The position numbers were made by a program, and so were the translations under genes. Shown piece after piece: positions 21,166 through 31,679 of a stretch of DNA of 60,000 nucleotides; positions within the stretch are counted from its first letter, which is position 1, and the number at the start of each line of letters is the position of its first letter. Origin of the DNA: Cristatella mucedo. Lineage: Eukaryota > Bryozoa > Phylactolaemata > Cristatellidae. Below the pieces are notes generated by a model. That model ran no database searches. It was not told the origin of the DNA and saw nothing but the letters and a program-made list of their open reading frames with translations. The stretch lies in contig WPIO01000132.1 of NCBI GenBank assembly GCA_009760855.2, forward strand, positions 474,001-534,000, in the 5' to 3' direction.

Positions 21166-22029
21166 CCCAGACAGAGACTCCCGGTCTGTATTCGTACTCT
21201 CACTTCGCATTGGAGAGAGATGCACACGTAGAGAGCTAGACAGAAGGCTATTGTAGGGGCTTAGACCATGTGATTTCTCCTCTTAGCCCCCACCCCTGAG
21301 CGCTGCCAACAGTTGACCTTTCCTCGGTCGCGGCAAGTCAGGGGGCCGTCTACCCTCGCGCGTGCACCCCCCACCCACACCCAATCGAGTCCGCGACGAA
21401 GGCCGCAGAGCCGCCGAGGCTACCATTGTCATGCGTGCATTTGGGCAGGTGTGAGGGTAGAGGGCGGGAAGTAAGAAGCAACGTGGCCGACCTCTCGGTC
21501 ATTAATATGGGCGGCTGAAAATCGCGGTCTCTTCGAGCCGCTTGTAGCGCTGGGCGCCAAAGCGGGCAGACGCGGGAGCCGTCAGCATGACAGCGAGTCC
21601 GCTCAACGCAGTCCGCTCAGTCAGCTCTGCGCCTGCGACCGAGTCTTCTCAGCCGAGAGCGGCGCGCTCGCTCGCGCGCATCGCGGCAGGCCTTGCCGCC
21701 CGCGCCGCGCCGCCTCTTCGCCGCCTCGGCCGCTTCCGGCACTGCGAGCCCACGCGCTGCGTCGTCACCAAGAATCGACCACGCTACTCATCCTGCCGTC
21801 CTGTCCTGGCGGCCATTCGGTCAACAGCGTACGTCCGCGAACCGTCGTGCTTCGCGCTCGCGAACGCCCGCTGCGCTGCGCTTGCTTCGCGGTGTAGCGC
21901 AGCGCAGGCAGCCTAGCGCAGTCTCGAGGCCCGACCGCTTCCGGCGTGGCGCCGGCTTGTTGTCACTGAGACGCGGACGAGGAAGGCAGCGAGCCTGCCT
22001 TTAGCTTGGGCCGCTCTCATCCGGGGTAG
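21166..22029. other. GC-rich sequence upstream of exon 7
   Basis: The right part (21.5-22.0 kb) is GC-rich and open in two + strand frames. It could hold a small additional exon between exons 6 and 7 (for example the Ser/Arg/Pro-rich frame near 21700-21990). No splice pair is convincing enough to call. Confidence 0.35.
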
Positions 22030-22302
22030 GCGTGAGGAGTCGGCTGCCGCTGCCGCCGCCGCCGCCACCGCCGCCGCGGCAGCAGAGCCCAGCCAGAGGG
22101 CCGCCACCGCCGCCGCCGCCACCACCGCCGCCACCGCCGCGGCAGCAGAGCCCAGCCAGAGGGCCGCCACCGCCACCGCCACCGCCGCCACCGCCGCGGC
22201 TGCAGAGCCCAGCCAGAGGGCCGCCGCCACCACCGCCACCGCCGCTCCTGCAATCAACTACCACGACAGTTATCACGAGAGCTTACGTGGCATACGACAC
22301 AG
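22030..22302 (+). CDS. WASL: WASP/N-WASP homologue, exon 7 (polyproline block 1)
   Basis: The polyproline frame carries three copies of SPARGPPPPPPPP-type units; copy starts 22078, 22141 and 22198 are 63 and 57 bp apart, so length changes keep the frame. It ends VITRAYVAYDT with the strong donor CACAG/GTGAGC at 22303 (phase 1). I chose the GTAG acceptor ending at 22029 because it supplies the two bases needed after exon 6. The CTTTAG site at 22004 looks better but is out of phase unless another exon intervenes. Polyproline in WASP proteins binds profilin and SH3 partners. A poly-Ala reading of the same DNA is possible but does not splice in phase. Confidence 0.55.
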
Positions 22303-22785
22303 GTGAGCACGCGAGAGCCTATTATGCGAATGGCCGCCGGCGACTAGCGCTCGAGCATCTCGCGTCACAAACTGGAGCCAAGTACGCTAGGCCATCGCGT
22401 ATCCCTCCGCCGCCGCCGACGCTTGCCGGAGTGCGTGCCGGCGCCGTAGCCCGAACAGCCGGCGGCATCGTAGCAGCAGCAGCAGCAAGCTGTCGCATCA
22501 GCAGTCGCCGGCTTTATCGGGGCTATCCGACAGCTCCGGAAATTGTTGCCGTCGGAGCGTGCTACTGAGCAGCTCGTCGGCAAAACTCCGTCCCGCGAAT
22601 CGTCGCTCCCAGAGCGAAAATATCGCGCGAACTGTCGTCGCGAAACGCTTTCGGCGTTTGGTAAGCGACCAGGTTCTGGCGGCACTCTCCTCGTTCGACA
22701 GCGCCGACGGTCGGCGCTGTCGCCCAGCAGATGCTCTGCTGCCGCTGCCAACACGTCAGCTCCCTCTTAACGGAAGCGTCGACAG
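22303..22785. other. Intron 7 (predicted)
   Basis: GC-rich, containing Arg/Ser-rich open frames on both strands without recognised domains. Its 3' end is uncertain: AG at 22785 keeps the polyproline frame, whereas AG at 22844 (TCCGCTTCAG) opens a different frame (MPPPPPSKTRMAAKPPR) that would need a further frame correction. Confidence 0.4.
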
Positions 22786-23015
22786 CGGCCCCTCGACCCC
22801 ACCTCGGCACTTGTCGCCGACCTACGGCCCCGCCTCCGCTTCAGCGCCTCCCTGCGCGATGCCGCCGCCGCCTCCTTCAAAGACTCGCATGGCCGCCAAA
22901 CCTCCTCGCTCCGCTGCCTCCGCCGCTACCGAGCTCAAATGGTCTTTGGCCGCCACCGCCACCGCCGCCTCCATTGCCAGGCTCAGCGTATACTCCAGCT
23001 CCGCCGCCGCCACCG

Positions 23016-23046
<31 letters not shown>

Positions 23047-24950
23047 ACGGCATGTCGCTCGCGGACGCGATACGAGCCCGGGCGGAGAGTCTTCCAGCGG
23101 CGAGGCACCAAGCCAGCCCAACGCCATCGCCACAGCAGACTACTCCTCGACCTGCCGGACCCATGGACTTCATGACCGAACTGAGATTCAGACAGAAATC
23201 TCCGGGCGGAGCTCCGACTGCTACAGGAGCGGTGTCGAATGCTACTGACGCGACGCCTGTGGCGTCTCTGCGGCCACAGCCGCCGTCACAGCCCGTCGCT
23301 ACAAGCGTTCACCCTCCACCGCCTCCCCCAACGCCTCCACCGCCGCCGTTATCAGGCTTGAATGCTTCTGCTGCAATGACGCCACCGCCACCGCCTCGTC
23401 CTCCTCCATTGCCGGGCTCAGCGTATGCCCCTGCACCACCACCGCCGCCGCCTCCTCCTCCATTGCCGGGCTCAGCGTATGCTCCTGCACCGCCACCTCC
23501 ACCGCCGCCGCCGCCTCCTCCATTGCCGGGCTCTGCATATACTCCTGCACCGCCACCGCCACCGCCGCCACCTTCTCCATTGCCGGGCTCTGCATATACT
23601 CCTGCACCGCCACCGCCGCCGCCACCGCCGCCACACGGCATGTCGCTCGCGGACGCGATACGAGCCCGGGCGGAGAGCCTTCCAGCGGCGAGGCACCAAG
23701 CCAGCCCACCGCTGTCGCCACAGCAGGCTACTCCTCGACCTGCCGGACCCATGGACTTCATGACCGAACTGAGATTCAGACAGAAATCTCCGGGCGGAGC
23801 TCCGCCTGCTACAGGAGCGGTGTCGAATGCTACTGACGCGACGCCTTCGGTGGATCGTGCTGTCCCAGCGGCGTCTCTGCGGCCACAGCCGCCGTCACAG
23901 GCCGTCGCTACAAGCGTTCGCCCTCCACCGCCTCCCCCAACGCCTCCACCGCCGCCGTTATCAGGCTTGAATGCTTCTGCTGCAATAACGCCACCGCCAC
24001 CGCCTCGTCCTCCTCCATTTCCGGACTCAGCGTATGCTCCTGCACCGCCACCGCCACCGCCGCCGCCTCCTCCTCCATTGCCGGGCTCTGCATATACTCC
24101 TGCACCGCCACCGCCGCCGCCACCTCCGCCACCGCCGCCACACGGCATGTCGCTCGCGGACGCGATACGAGCCCGGGCGGAGAGTCTTCCAGCGGCGAGG
24201 CACCAAGCCAGCCCACCGCCATCGCCACAGCAGACTACTCCTCGACCTGCCGGACCCATGGACTTCATGACCGAACTGAGATTCAGACAGAAATCTCCGG
24301 GCGGAGCTCCGACTGCTACAGGAGCGGTGTCGAATGCTACTGACGTGACGCCTGTGGTGGATCGCACCGTCCCAGCGGCGTCTCTGCGGCCACAGCCGCC
24401 GTCACAGGCCGTCGGTACAAGCGTTCGCCCTCCACCGCCTCCCCCAACGCCTCCACCGCCGCCGTTAACCGGCTTGAATGCTTCTGCTGCAATAACGCCA
24501 CCGCCGCCGCCTCGTCCTCCTCCATTGCCGGGCTCAGCGTATGCTCCTGCACCGCCACCGCCGCCGCCACCGCCACCGCCGCCACACGGCATGTCACTAG
24601 CGGAGGCGATACGAGCTCGGGCGGAGAGTCCCCCAGCGGCGAAGCGGCAACCCACGGATCAGCTATCCCAGCAGTCTCCACAGCAGCAGCCGCCATCATC
24701 TCGAGCTGCCGGAGGCCCTGGGAATTTCTTGACCGAACTGAAAAGTAAACAGCAGTCTCCTCGCCATTCGCAGCCCGGAGCGCCCGGGGTGGCGGCATCC
24801 GCTGCACAGCCTGTCGAGCTGGCAGTGCAACAACAGCGTTCGAAGCAAAAAGTGACAATGACCTCGTCGACGGTGATTTGCGTTGTGACAGTTGACAAGA
24901 AGAACGATCTACTCGGCGGAATCCAGCAGGGAAAGGAGAAGCTAAAAAAG
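22786..24950 (+). CDS. WASL: WASP/N-WASP homologue, exon 8 (polyproline modules and WH2)
   Basis: One uninterrupted frame of about 720 codons. Four modules begin at MSLADAIRARAESL (23052, 23640 and 24147; the fourth, at 24591, is diverged to MSLAEAIRARAESP). Each is followed by a Ser/Pro/Gln linker and MDFMTELRFRQKSPGG (fourth copy FLTELKSKQQSP). Modules are separated by long polyproline with LPGSAY and GLNASAA spacers. The exon ends NDLLGGIQQGKEKLKK, a WH2 actin-monomer-binding motif (compare N-WASP A-L-L-D-Q-I-R-E-G-A-Q-L-K-K-V) with one extra residue before LKK. The donor GTAAATAC follows at 24951, phase 0. Polyproline should bind profilin-actin. The exon start is uncertain; the frame from about 22930 on is firm. 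Confidence 0.85.
23052..24720 (+). repeat. Four tandem coding modules within exon 8
   Basis: Module starts at 23052, 23640, 24147 and 24591 are 588, 507 and 444 bp apart, all multiples of three. The first three are nearly identical at DNA level (for example GGACGCGATACGAGCCCGGG in each), showing recent duplication. Length differences come from whole LPGSAY-polyproline blocks gained or lost. Confidence 0.92.
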
Positions 24951-25065
24951 GTAAATACTTCACTTCAGGCTATCGCTTTCATGTGCTTCCGGCGATATCG
25001 CCAGTCGGCAGTGGCGACTGTGGCGATGCTTTTCATTTTGATTATATAGCCTCGAGCGAGCCATC

Positions 25066-25115
25066 TAGCGAATCGCAAACATTGAGACATCAGCGAATCG
25101 CAAACATTGAGACAT
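25066..25115. repeat. 25-bp direct duplication
   Basis: GCGAATCGCAAACATTGAGA occurs twice in immediate succession just downstream of exon 8. It is intronic under the model. Confidence 0.85.
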
Positions 25116-25327
25116 CCCTGAAGCGCAAGGCGCATTAGCTTCGCCGTATGTTTATTGATCCGAAGCATGAAAACTCTAAGCGTGTACTTGAACTTGGCTG
25201 TTGGGTAATCTCTATTCGGATGGTCTCGAACTCGACTTTTGGGTGATGTCTAGGCTCAGTGGAAGCTGTGGACGTTTTTCGTCTATACCGTCGAAGCAAA
25301 TGCCGCTGAAAGCCGAGTCGAAGCGAG

Positions 25328-25573
25328 GTCGCGCCACGTTCATTGCCGCCGCCTCGCCCTCCGATCCCTGAGGCTACATCACCGAATCGGGCCGCTCGCT
25401 CGGCACCCAGCGCCCAATCGATCAAGCAGAGGAGGAGCGGAGGAGTAGAAGGGAGACGGAGGAACAGAGGAAGGAGGAGGAGCGCTGCCGCGCGCGAGAG
25501 GCTCGCAGAGCGGCTAGGACCTCCTCCCCTCCGAGGTCAACCGCCGCCGCCGCCGCTAGTGTGGCTCGTCTGA
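25328..25573 (+). CDS. Possible next exon of the WASP-like gene (weak)
   Basis: Entering in phase 0 at GTC (25328) would supply the Val of LKKV, followed by PPPRPPIPEATSP and a frame that ends at 25573. The preceding AG has a poor pyrimidine tract, and the resulting C-terminus is Arg-rich and lacks the WASP central/acidic region with its terminal Trp. An alternative frame here reads EEERRSRRETEEQRKEEE, coiled-coil-like, but is not in phase. Treat as a placeholder only. Confidence 0.2.
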   Translation, partial: VAPRSLPPPRPPIPEATSPNRAARSAPSAQSIKQRRSGGVEGRRRNRGRRRSAAARERLAERLGPPPLRGQPPPPPLVWLV

Positions 25574-25854
25574 GTAGCGCCCCAGCCGTCGCGGCCGAAG
25601 CGCGACAAATGTTTGCACGCAAAAATGTTCCCAGCCGAGGATTCGCGAACGATCCGCGCGACAGGCGCTCTCCAGTGAACGGGCGCCGCTGGGCGTGCGA
25701 ACCGGATGCTCCGCCGGAGGCGGTGGGCGGGTAGAGCCTTTGAGGAAGTCGTCTTCGTGGCGGCGTTCGCAGCCAGCTCCACGATGCCGGAGGCTCGTTT
25801 GGATGCATTTCAATCCCCCAGCGACACGACGCCCACGGAACCGCCTGGCGCCAG

Positions 25855-26165
25855 TCGTCGGCAGGAGAGAAGGCTTCGCTTCGAAAGAATCGAGGAAGCG
25901 AATTCCACAGACGAGGACGAGCAGAGCGAAAGTTCCTGTCGCCAGCTTTTAGCGGGCTCTTAGCGGAAGAACGGAACAGCCGATTCTTTGCCCGGAGACA
26001 GACAGACAGACAGAGGAATGACCTGGCTAAGTTGGCGGCTGAGACTGATGCAGCAGTCCATTCAGCTAGGTATGAAAGAGCTAAGCCGCGGTGAGCCTCG
26101 CTGGTCAGAGCACCAGCTCCATTCTGCATCCGCCGATCAACCGGGAGCAGTCGCAGCTCCTTCAG
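25855..26165 (-). mobile_element. LINE-B fragment
   Basis: Antisense match to the LINE-B C-terminal ORF: NFRSARPRLWNSLPRFFRS (25.87-25.95 kb) and LKELRLLPVDRRMQNGAG (about 26.12-26.17 kb), within a long GC-rich - strand open frame. It has diverged in base composition from other copies. Confidence 0.7.
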
Positions 26166-26745
26166 CGTAGACGGCACGCGACCGATACAATGGGTAACCG
26201 AGACACGTGACCGAAACAAAGGGTGCCGGGCGATGCGACTCGAGGCTCGCACGAAGCCTGCGAATGCGCCCGAGCCACTTCGCGAGAGTCGTGCTAGTCT
26301 GACTCGATCGAGCCGACGACTTTCCTTGCTGTGCATGCAGGATTGCCTTTCTTTTTTTCGCACATTTTTCAACGTGCCCAATTTCGGTTTACTTCCGCCC
26401 GGTAAAGCAGAGTTCTCGTAAGTTGCAAAATGAGGGAAAGACCGAAGCTCACGAAGAGCGGCATCGAGGAGCTGTGAGACTGTGAAACTTCCAAGACAAG
26501 AAGCGTCAGTCAGCTCCAGTAGCAGGACTGAAGCTAAGGGCTAGTGGGCTTCGCGACTTAGGATACGCCAAGGTGAGTCCCTCTAGGAGACAGATTGATT
26601 GCTGAAGGTTCGACCGTAATTGTTTTTCGACAGCCGCGCAGCCAACGGCGAGCTGCCGACGGCTCGTGAATTCCTAGATAAAAAAAAGTTAAGCGAGCGC
26701 GCGCCCGATCGTAGCCGCACGCACGCACAGTGCGATGCAATCGCT
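26166..26745. other. No gene recognised
   Basis: Mixed sequence between a LINE-B fragment and the decayed gene on the - strand. No domain, RNA gene or repeat was recognised. Confidence 0.4.
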
Positions 26746-26749
26746 GTTT

Positions 26750-28165
26750 TCAATTGGAGGCGGCACCTCGATGCAAATCAATGGCGACCCTGGACGTCAA
26801 TCGATAATAATTATTATTCCAGTTCGTTTCAATTGTGTGAAATGAAACTCCCTGTAAACTGCGGCTCGATAGATCAATGAAGAGTCTCAGCTTGTTTGGA
26901 TTGTAGCACTTTTCCATTTGGCTAGCTAGACCGCCGACTTTGCTGCAACAGACTAGCGAATCCTTCGTCGAAAAATACAGAAGTAACTCTTTTTCCCGAT
27001 GTCCATACCAAAAAAATGTAGTACCCGGCGCAAGAAAATCTTTCTCTTTTAATCTAGAACCGAAGAGTTTAGTAGACTCTTTGGACAGGTCAAGGTCTTT
27101 CACTAAGTCACCAAGATCAGATTGCAACATTAGTTTAGGTTTTGGAACATCAAAAGCATCCTAGTTATCATCATCATTGTCCCCTTCAGTTGAAGTCGAT
27201 ATACAGCAGTCCCTTGCCACTTCGCACTTCAACTTTCTCGGCTTGACTCCATAGCGGTCTTTTCAAATATGTCGATTAACAATTTGATCGAGATAGTGAA
27301 AATGATACAGCTTGCTCTCGATTGTCTGAGTCAATAATACAACCGTGTATTACAGTTAAAATTAAAATTACTGTACGTATGAACTGTAGGCTAATGTATT
27401 TGAGTACCCCCCCCCCCGAAAATCCTTCAATGTCAGGTGCAGCCTCTTGACCACTCGTTTTGTGTTAGCAAGGACCTTTTATTAAAAAATTGGGTGCGAT
27501 TAAACCAAGCCAATCAGACCGTGCCATTCCTGTTCACCGATTGGCTATGCTATCCTCTTCCTATCCTGGCCACTGATTGTCTCAGCCACACGCAAGTTTG
27601 TTTCTCGTAATGCTAGTGTAGCGGTGACTAAAGGGGTATTATTTCATGTCCAGAGGGTTCTAATAATGTTAAAAACTATACTTAGACGGTCTTGAACGTG
27701 TTTTTCTATGCTCTAACTAAAACAATATTTGATTTATAAATTAAAACTCCTACTTCGCGGACATTCGCTTATTGCGGTAGAGTCGAGAACTGATTAACAA
27801 CGATAAACGAGGGACGACTGAATTATCAAGTGCACTGGATGGAACAGGAGCTCCCACATCATCACTGTGCGGTACAGGTCGCATCGCTGACGGTAGATTT
27901 GGATATTCAATTTTATGCTTATTCTTTTTTCTAAAGCCCCGCACGTTAGTGGTTCAGAAATAAACATCCAAAACATGGTCATTTTGTTCTCTCCAAATCA
28001 TTGGGACTCCGAATGGCATGCACTTGCATTGACCTCAAACAATTGTCTCAAATTTTCTACACATCCCTTACACACCGTATGTGGTCGCCATGTCTTATCC
28101 TGATCTCCCAGTTTGCATCCGAAGTAGGCGTCGTAGCACTATTTGATGAATATAGTTATTGGACG
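26750..28165 (-). pseudogene. Decayed copy of a multicopy invertebrate gene family
   Basis: Read on the - strand with stops and frame changes, the blocks are in order. At about 28.14 kb is DAYFGCKLGDQDKTWRPH, followed by TVCKGCVENLRQLFE. At about 27.93 kb is KKNKHKIEYPNLPSAMRPVP. At about 27.13-26.85 kb are LVKDLDLSKESTKLFGSRLK, then LAPGTTFFWYGHREKEL and KLRLFIDLSSRSLQGVSFH. From memory, proteins with this order of blocks (cysteine pair, YPNLPSA, SRLKEKNxLAPxTTFxWYRHREKE, WRLFIDSSKRSLK) occur in many near-identical copies in arthropod, cnidarian and other invertebrate genomes, which suggests a mobile-element or selfish origin. I cannot name the element class. The downstream half of the protein is missing here. 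Confidence 0.7.
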
Positions 28166-28424
28166 CCGCAGCTCTTCTGTCGAGAATCTTCCTCCGACGT
28201 AGCAGAATATGTATGTGCGTAGAATATTTACACTCCCTTGGCATTTGGCATTAGAAATCACAAGTATCCGTTGATTTAAGCGAATGTATCAACAAAAAAT
28301 TGCCAATTGTTCTTAAAAAAATAGCGCACATTCATTTCATTAAGTGACTGTAACATGTGAACCGAATGGAAGCCAATATCATTATGCACAGTGCGTTATG
28401 TTAAATCGCACCCCATCTTTGATA

Positions 28425-28870
28425 ATAATAACATTAATACATTAAATTACCCTCAGAAAACTTAATCTCCTTCTAGGTACTTTATATATGCTGCTAAGGA
28501 AGTATGGCCGAATGGTTAGTGGTGACATGCACAATGTCAGCAAGCATAACATAGTTAAAGGTGACATGCACAAATTCAAAGTGTAAAATATGGTTGGCGG
28601 TAGCGCGAAAACTGACGCATAAGCATACAAAGGACGAATCATACGGACCCACTGATTGCTGTCAATGATAAACAGGTGCGTTTTGAGTTCTTTATTAATA
28701 TCACCCAGTCGGAGGGGGGCCCAGACCTAAAGGCATGGTCAATACAGAATTTGAGATTTAGCGAAGTACAATTAAGCGATTTGAGTCAGAAGACCTAGTA
28801 GTACGATGCCTAGCCTGGTGGGGAGTAGCTCTAATAATTTGGCTGGAGCCAGAGAATGAAGGGACCTTAA
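28425..28870 (-). mobile_element. LINE-A partial copy
   Basis: AATAATAACATTAATACATT tail, antisense 3' UTR (with ATGGTTAGTGGTGACATGC) and part of the ORF end (TGGGGAGTAGCTCTAATAAT region). Diverged. Confidence 0.75.
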
Positions 28871-29227
28871 CTTGCCGATGTTTTTGAATTGTATACACTT
28901 TCTTTCTCGGTGTAGAATGAATTATGAATTCGATTACTGGGCTAAAACTCGTGAAAGCTGGAATTCGAGTTAAGCTCTGCTTGTACCACATTACGCTAGA
29001 CTTGTTTCTTATTTATGCTGATAAGCTTTGCCATACATGTCCATGATTGAAGAAAATAAAGCTTTAGGTCGTTTGATGACACGTACAGCAAAACTTACCC
29101 GACCGAAAGCAGGAATAGATTTTTCTAGAATCGTGGCGTTGCAGGGGCGTGGTGGGGACCTACGCACCAAACAATCGAAAGGCTCGCGTCTCTCCGGTCG
29201 CTCGACTGGATAAAGCATAGCCGAATA
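28871..29227. other. No gene recognised
   Basis: A + strand frame at 29028-29213 has a real ATG but no known domain or splice context. Confidence 0.35.
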
Positions 29228-29420
29228 AACATAATAATAACAATGTACTTGATAAAGGGCCCTCAGAGAACTCAATCTCTCTCTCTCTCTAGGCGCTTTA
29301 CATTTGCTCCAAAGGGAAATGCAATTGAATGGTGAGTAGTATCATGCTTGATAAGCAACATGAATAACATGGTTAGAGGTGACATGCACAGGGTCAACAC
29401 GGCCGAATAAATACGGCCGC
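29228..29420 (-). mobile_element. LINE-A 3' end
   Basis: AATAATAACAATGTACTTGA tail, then the antisense terminal block with an expanded CT run (29274-29290) and the GACATGCACAGGGTCAACA motif. Confidence 0.85.
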
Positions 29421-30184
29421 ATAAACATGGCCTAACCCGAGCGGCTCGCTGTGGCACACAGGCCAGGGTGACGATTCACTGAGAGTGACCGACAACTATC
29501 GAAAGAAAATCCCGCGCGCGTCGCTATATATCGGCAGTCGGCCGTTGTTGCGGCTGTTGCACAAATTTCGTTCCCCAATAGCGAGCGTCAGTGCGCACTG
29601 GCTTATTCAGGGAATCTATAGAAAGGGGCTGTTATTGTACTCAAACGTCACTTGTGCGACCAGGACGATAAAGAACAGATTTGGTTTACCTATTGCTACT
29701 GAATAAGCATGTGAATACAAATCATTTCACACGCGATATCATTGAAATCCATAAATAGCCCTAAATTAGCATTCATTGATGCCAGAGCGAAACAAGAAAG
29801 ACGGCAAAGCGTTGTGAGGCGAATAGCTTTTTTGAAATTTTGCTATCGGCGAACGCATCGCCGAGCTTTTACCCACCCGGCTCGTTCGTCCTGCGAGACG
29901 TACTTCCGCTACGACACGATTCGATCCGTCTGCTCGAGGCAATCGGACTCGCCCGTGAACCAGTTCTGAACCACTGAAGTGAAAGTTCTGTCCACTGTCT
30001 CGCCTCTACACACAATACGTCGTTTGATTTTCAAAACCTCTCAATGGAGCAATGTTCGGTGTGCTCTCTCGCTGTTCCTGCATCTGGTAATCTATAATAT
30101 AATATATATTCTATATAATATATATTATATAATAAATAATAGCATCCGGTTAAGATTAGCTAGCTACGTGATGTCGAATGCACC
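29421..30184. other. No gene recognised
   Basis: Includes an AT-only palindromic stretch at about 30091-30140 (TATAATATATATTCTATATA). No coding evidence. Confidence 0.4.
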
Positions 30185-30189
30185 TTTAA

Positions 30190-31072
30190 GATTTTGAATG
30201 ACGACAAAACCAACTTACCACTTATGGGAAAACCAAGTGTTATTCAGAAATTGGAAAAACTAACGCTCAAAATCGGCCCTGCCACCATATCTTCTATTGA
30301 ATCTACATGCAATCTAGGTGTTCTGATCCAAACTGACCTTTCAGTTCCAGTCAAGTCTGCCTACTTCCAGCTATATAATATAGCCCAAAATTCGGGCTTG
30401 CTTAGACAGGGATACTATATCCAAATTGGTCCACGAATTTGTGATATCCCGTCTCGACCTCTGTAACTCACTGCCTGCTGGTCTTCCGGCGTGTGCAATC
30501 AGGTGCTTACAGTTGGTACAAAACTCTGCTGTTAGGCTCGTTTGCTTGTCGCAGTTGCCACATCACACCGCGTCTCGCGGACCTGCACTGGCTCTCAATC
30601 AAGCAGCGTATCGACTTTAAGGTTCTGTCACTCACTTGTAGGTCCCTTCTTTCTTTGGCTCTAGGCTACCTATCAGATCTACTACCCCACCAGGCGAAGA
30701 ATCGTACAGCCCACTGCACTGACTCGAATCATTTAGCCGCGTACCTCGTACGAGGCATCTCAGAGCCACTGGAGACCGTGCCTTTTTTCCTATGCTTCCA
30801 AGGCCTTGAACTCACTGCCGACGCGCGTCACACTGTCCCCTGACATAACATTTAAAAAGATGTTTAAAACGCACCTGTTTGTTATAGCATTTGGTGGGTC
30901 TTTGCGATTCGTCCTCCGTTTGCCTGCACCTTCTAACACTACACCTGCTGCTTGCGGATGTTAAGACCAATCATTTGGTAATGCTTTCTATACTGCATCT
31001 GTAAAGTGCCTAGAGAGAGATTCGGTTCTCTGAGGACGCTATACAAATGTATTATTAGTATCATTATCATAA
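30190..31072 (+). mobile_element. LINE-A copy, + strand, with complete 3' end
   Basis: MNDDKTNLPLMGKPSVIQKL, then NLGVLIQTDLS, SAYFQLYNIA, FVISRLDLCNSLPAGLPACA and [20 protein letters not shown], split across frames. The 3' UTR ends CGCTATACAAATGTATTATT (about 31070). It shows LINE-A in sense orientation and is 5'-truncated. Confidence 0.88.
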
Positions 31073-31324
31073 AGAGCTTTCGCGTTTCTGCCACGGTGTT
31101 TTAAAGACTGCCTGTTAACCTTATCTTTACTAGCGGTCTGCAATGTGGGGTCTCTTAGTATAGAAACGCTTCTGGAATCGATGCATGAAATCGTGGCAGC
31201 TAGAGGTTCTCACTAGAAAGTACAATCATGACCTGCATGTGCAATCGACGTGGCTGTATGCGAGGACGTCGACTATGTACGCAAGCTTCGTGATCACTAA
31301 TCTCCCCATCGTAACCCCTACCTT

Positions 31325-31675
31325 CTCTCCCATCTTGTCCGTGTGCTCTCCCTCTCTATCTCTACGTCTCGTTTTTTCTCTCTCTCAATCTATCTATCTG
31401 TCTGTCTCTTTCGCTCGCTCTCTATTCTTCTGCCTCACTTCCTCCCTCTCCTTTCGCCCTTTTCCTCTCCTCTCCTCTTTACATATCTTTCGCGCTCGCC
31501 CTCGTATCCGTTACGTCCATCTCCGTCCATCTTTCTCGCCGGTCATCTATCTCTATCCCTTCCATTCGTTCTTGTCTCTCCACACGTCTTCCTCCTCCTC
31601 TCTCTCTCCATCCCTATTTCTCCTCCGCATTCCACCCTTTCTAGCTATTTTGCTCTGTTTCATTGACTCTCTTTA
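31325..31675 (+). repeat. Pyrimidine-rich (CT) tract
   Basis: About 350 bp of impure CT-rich sequence on the + strand. It creates Ser/Leu/Pro-rich open frames that are not genes. No repeat unit longer than a few bases. Confidence 0.8.
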
Positions 31676-31679
31676 ACTG

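Noticed and set aside
22005-22302. Exon 7 starting at the CTTTAG acceptor (22004)
   Set aside because: The acceptor is attractive, but the polyproline frame would then need phase 0, while exon 6 ends in phase 1. It would require an extra exon that I could not identify.
22820-23248. Ala-rich + strand frame overlapping the proline exon
   Set aside because: It is an alternate reading of GCC/CCG repeats and ends at a stop at 23248. Only the polyproline frame runs unbroken through all four modules. The possible use of its first 30 codons is listed as a finding.
23309-24655. 448-codon - strand frame, Gly-rich
   Set aside because: It is the antisense shadow of the polyproline exon (Pro codons CCN read as Gly/Trp/Arg) and has no independent motif.
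25790-25963. Apparent WASP acidic tail (RIEEANSTDEDEQSESS) downstream of exon 8
   Set aside because: It is antisense to a LINE-B ORF end: the - strand reads NFRSARPRLWNSLPRFFRS, and the same DNA block occurs in LINE-B at 9.9 and 51.2 kb. It also lacks the terminal Trp.
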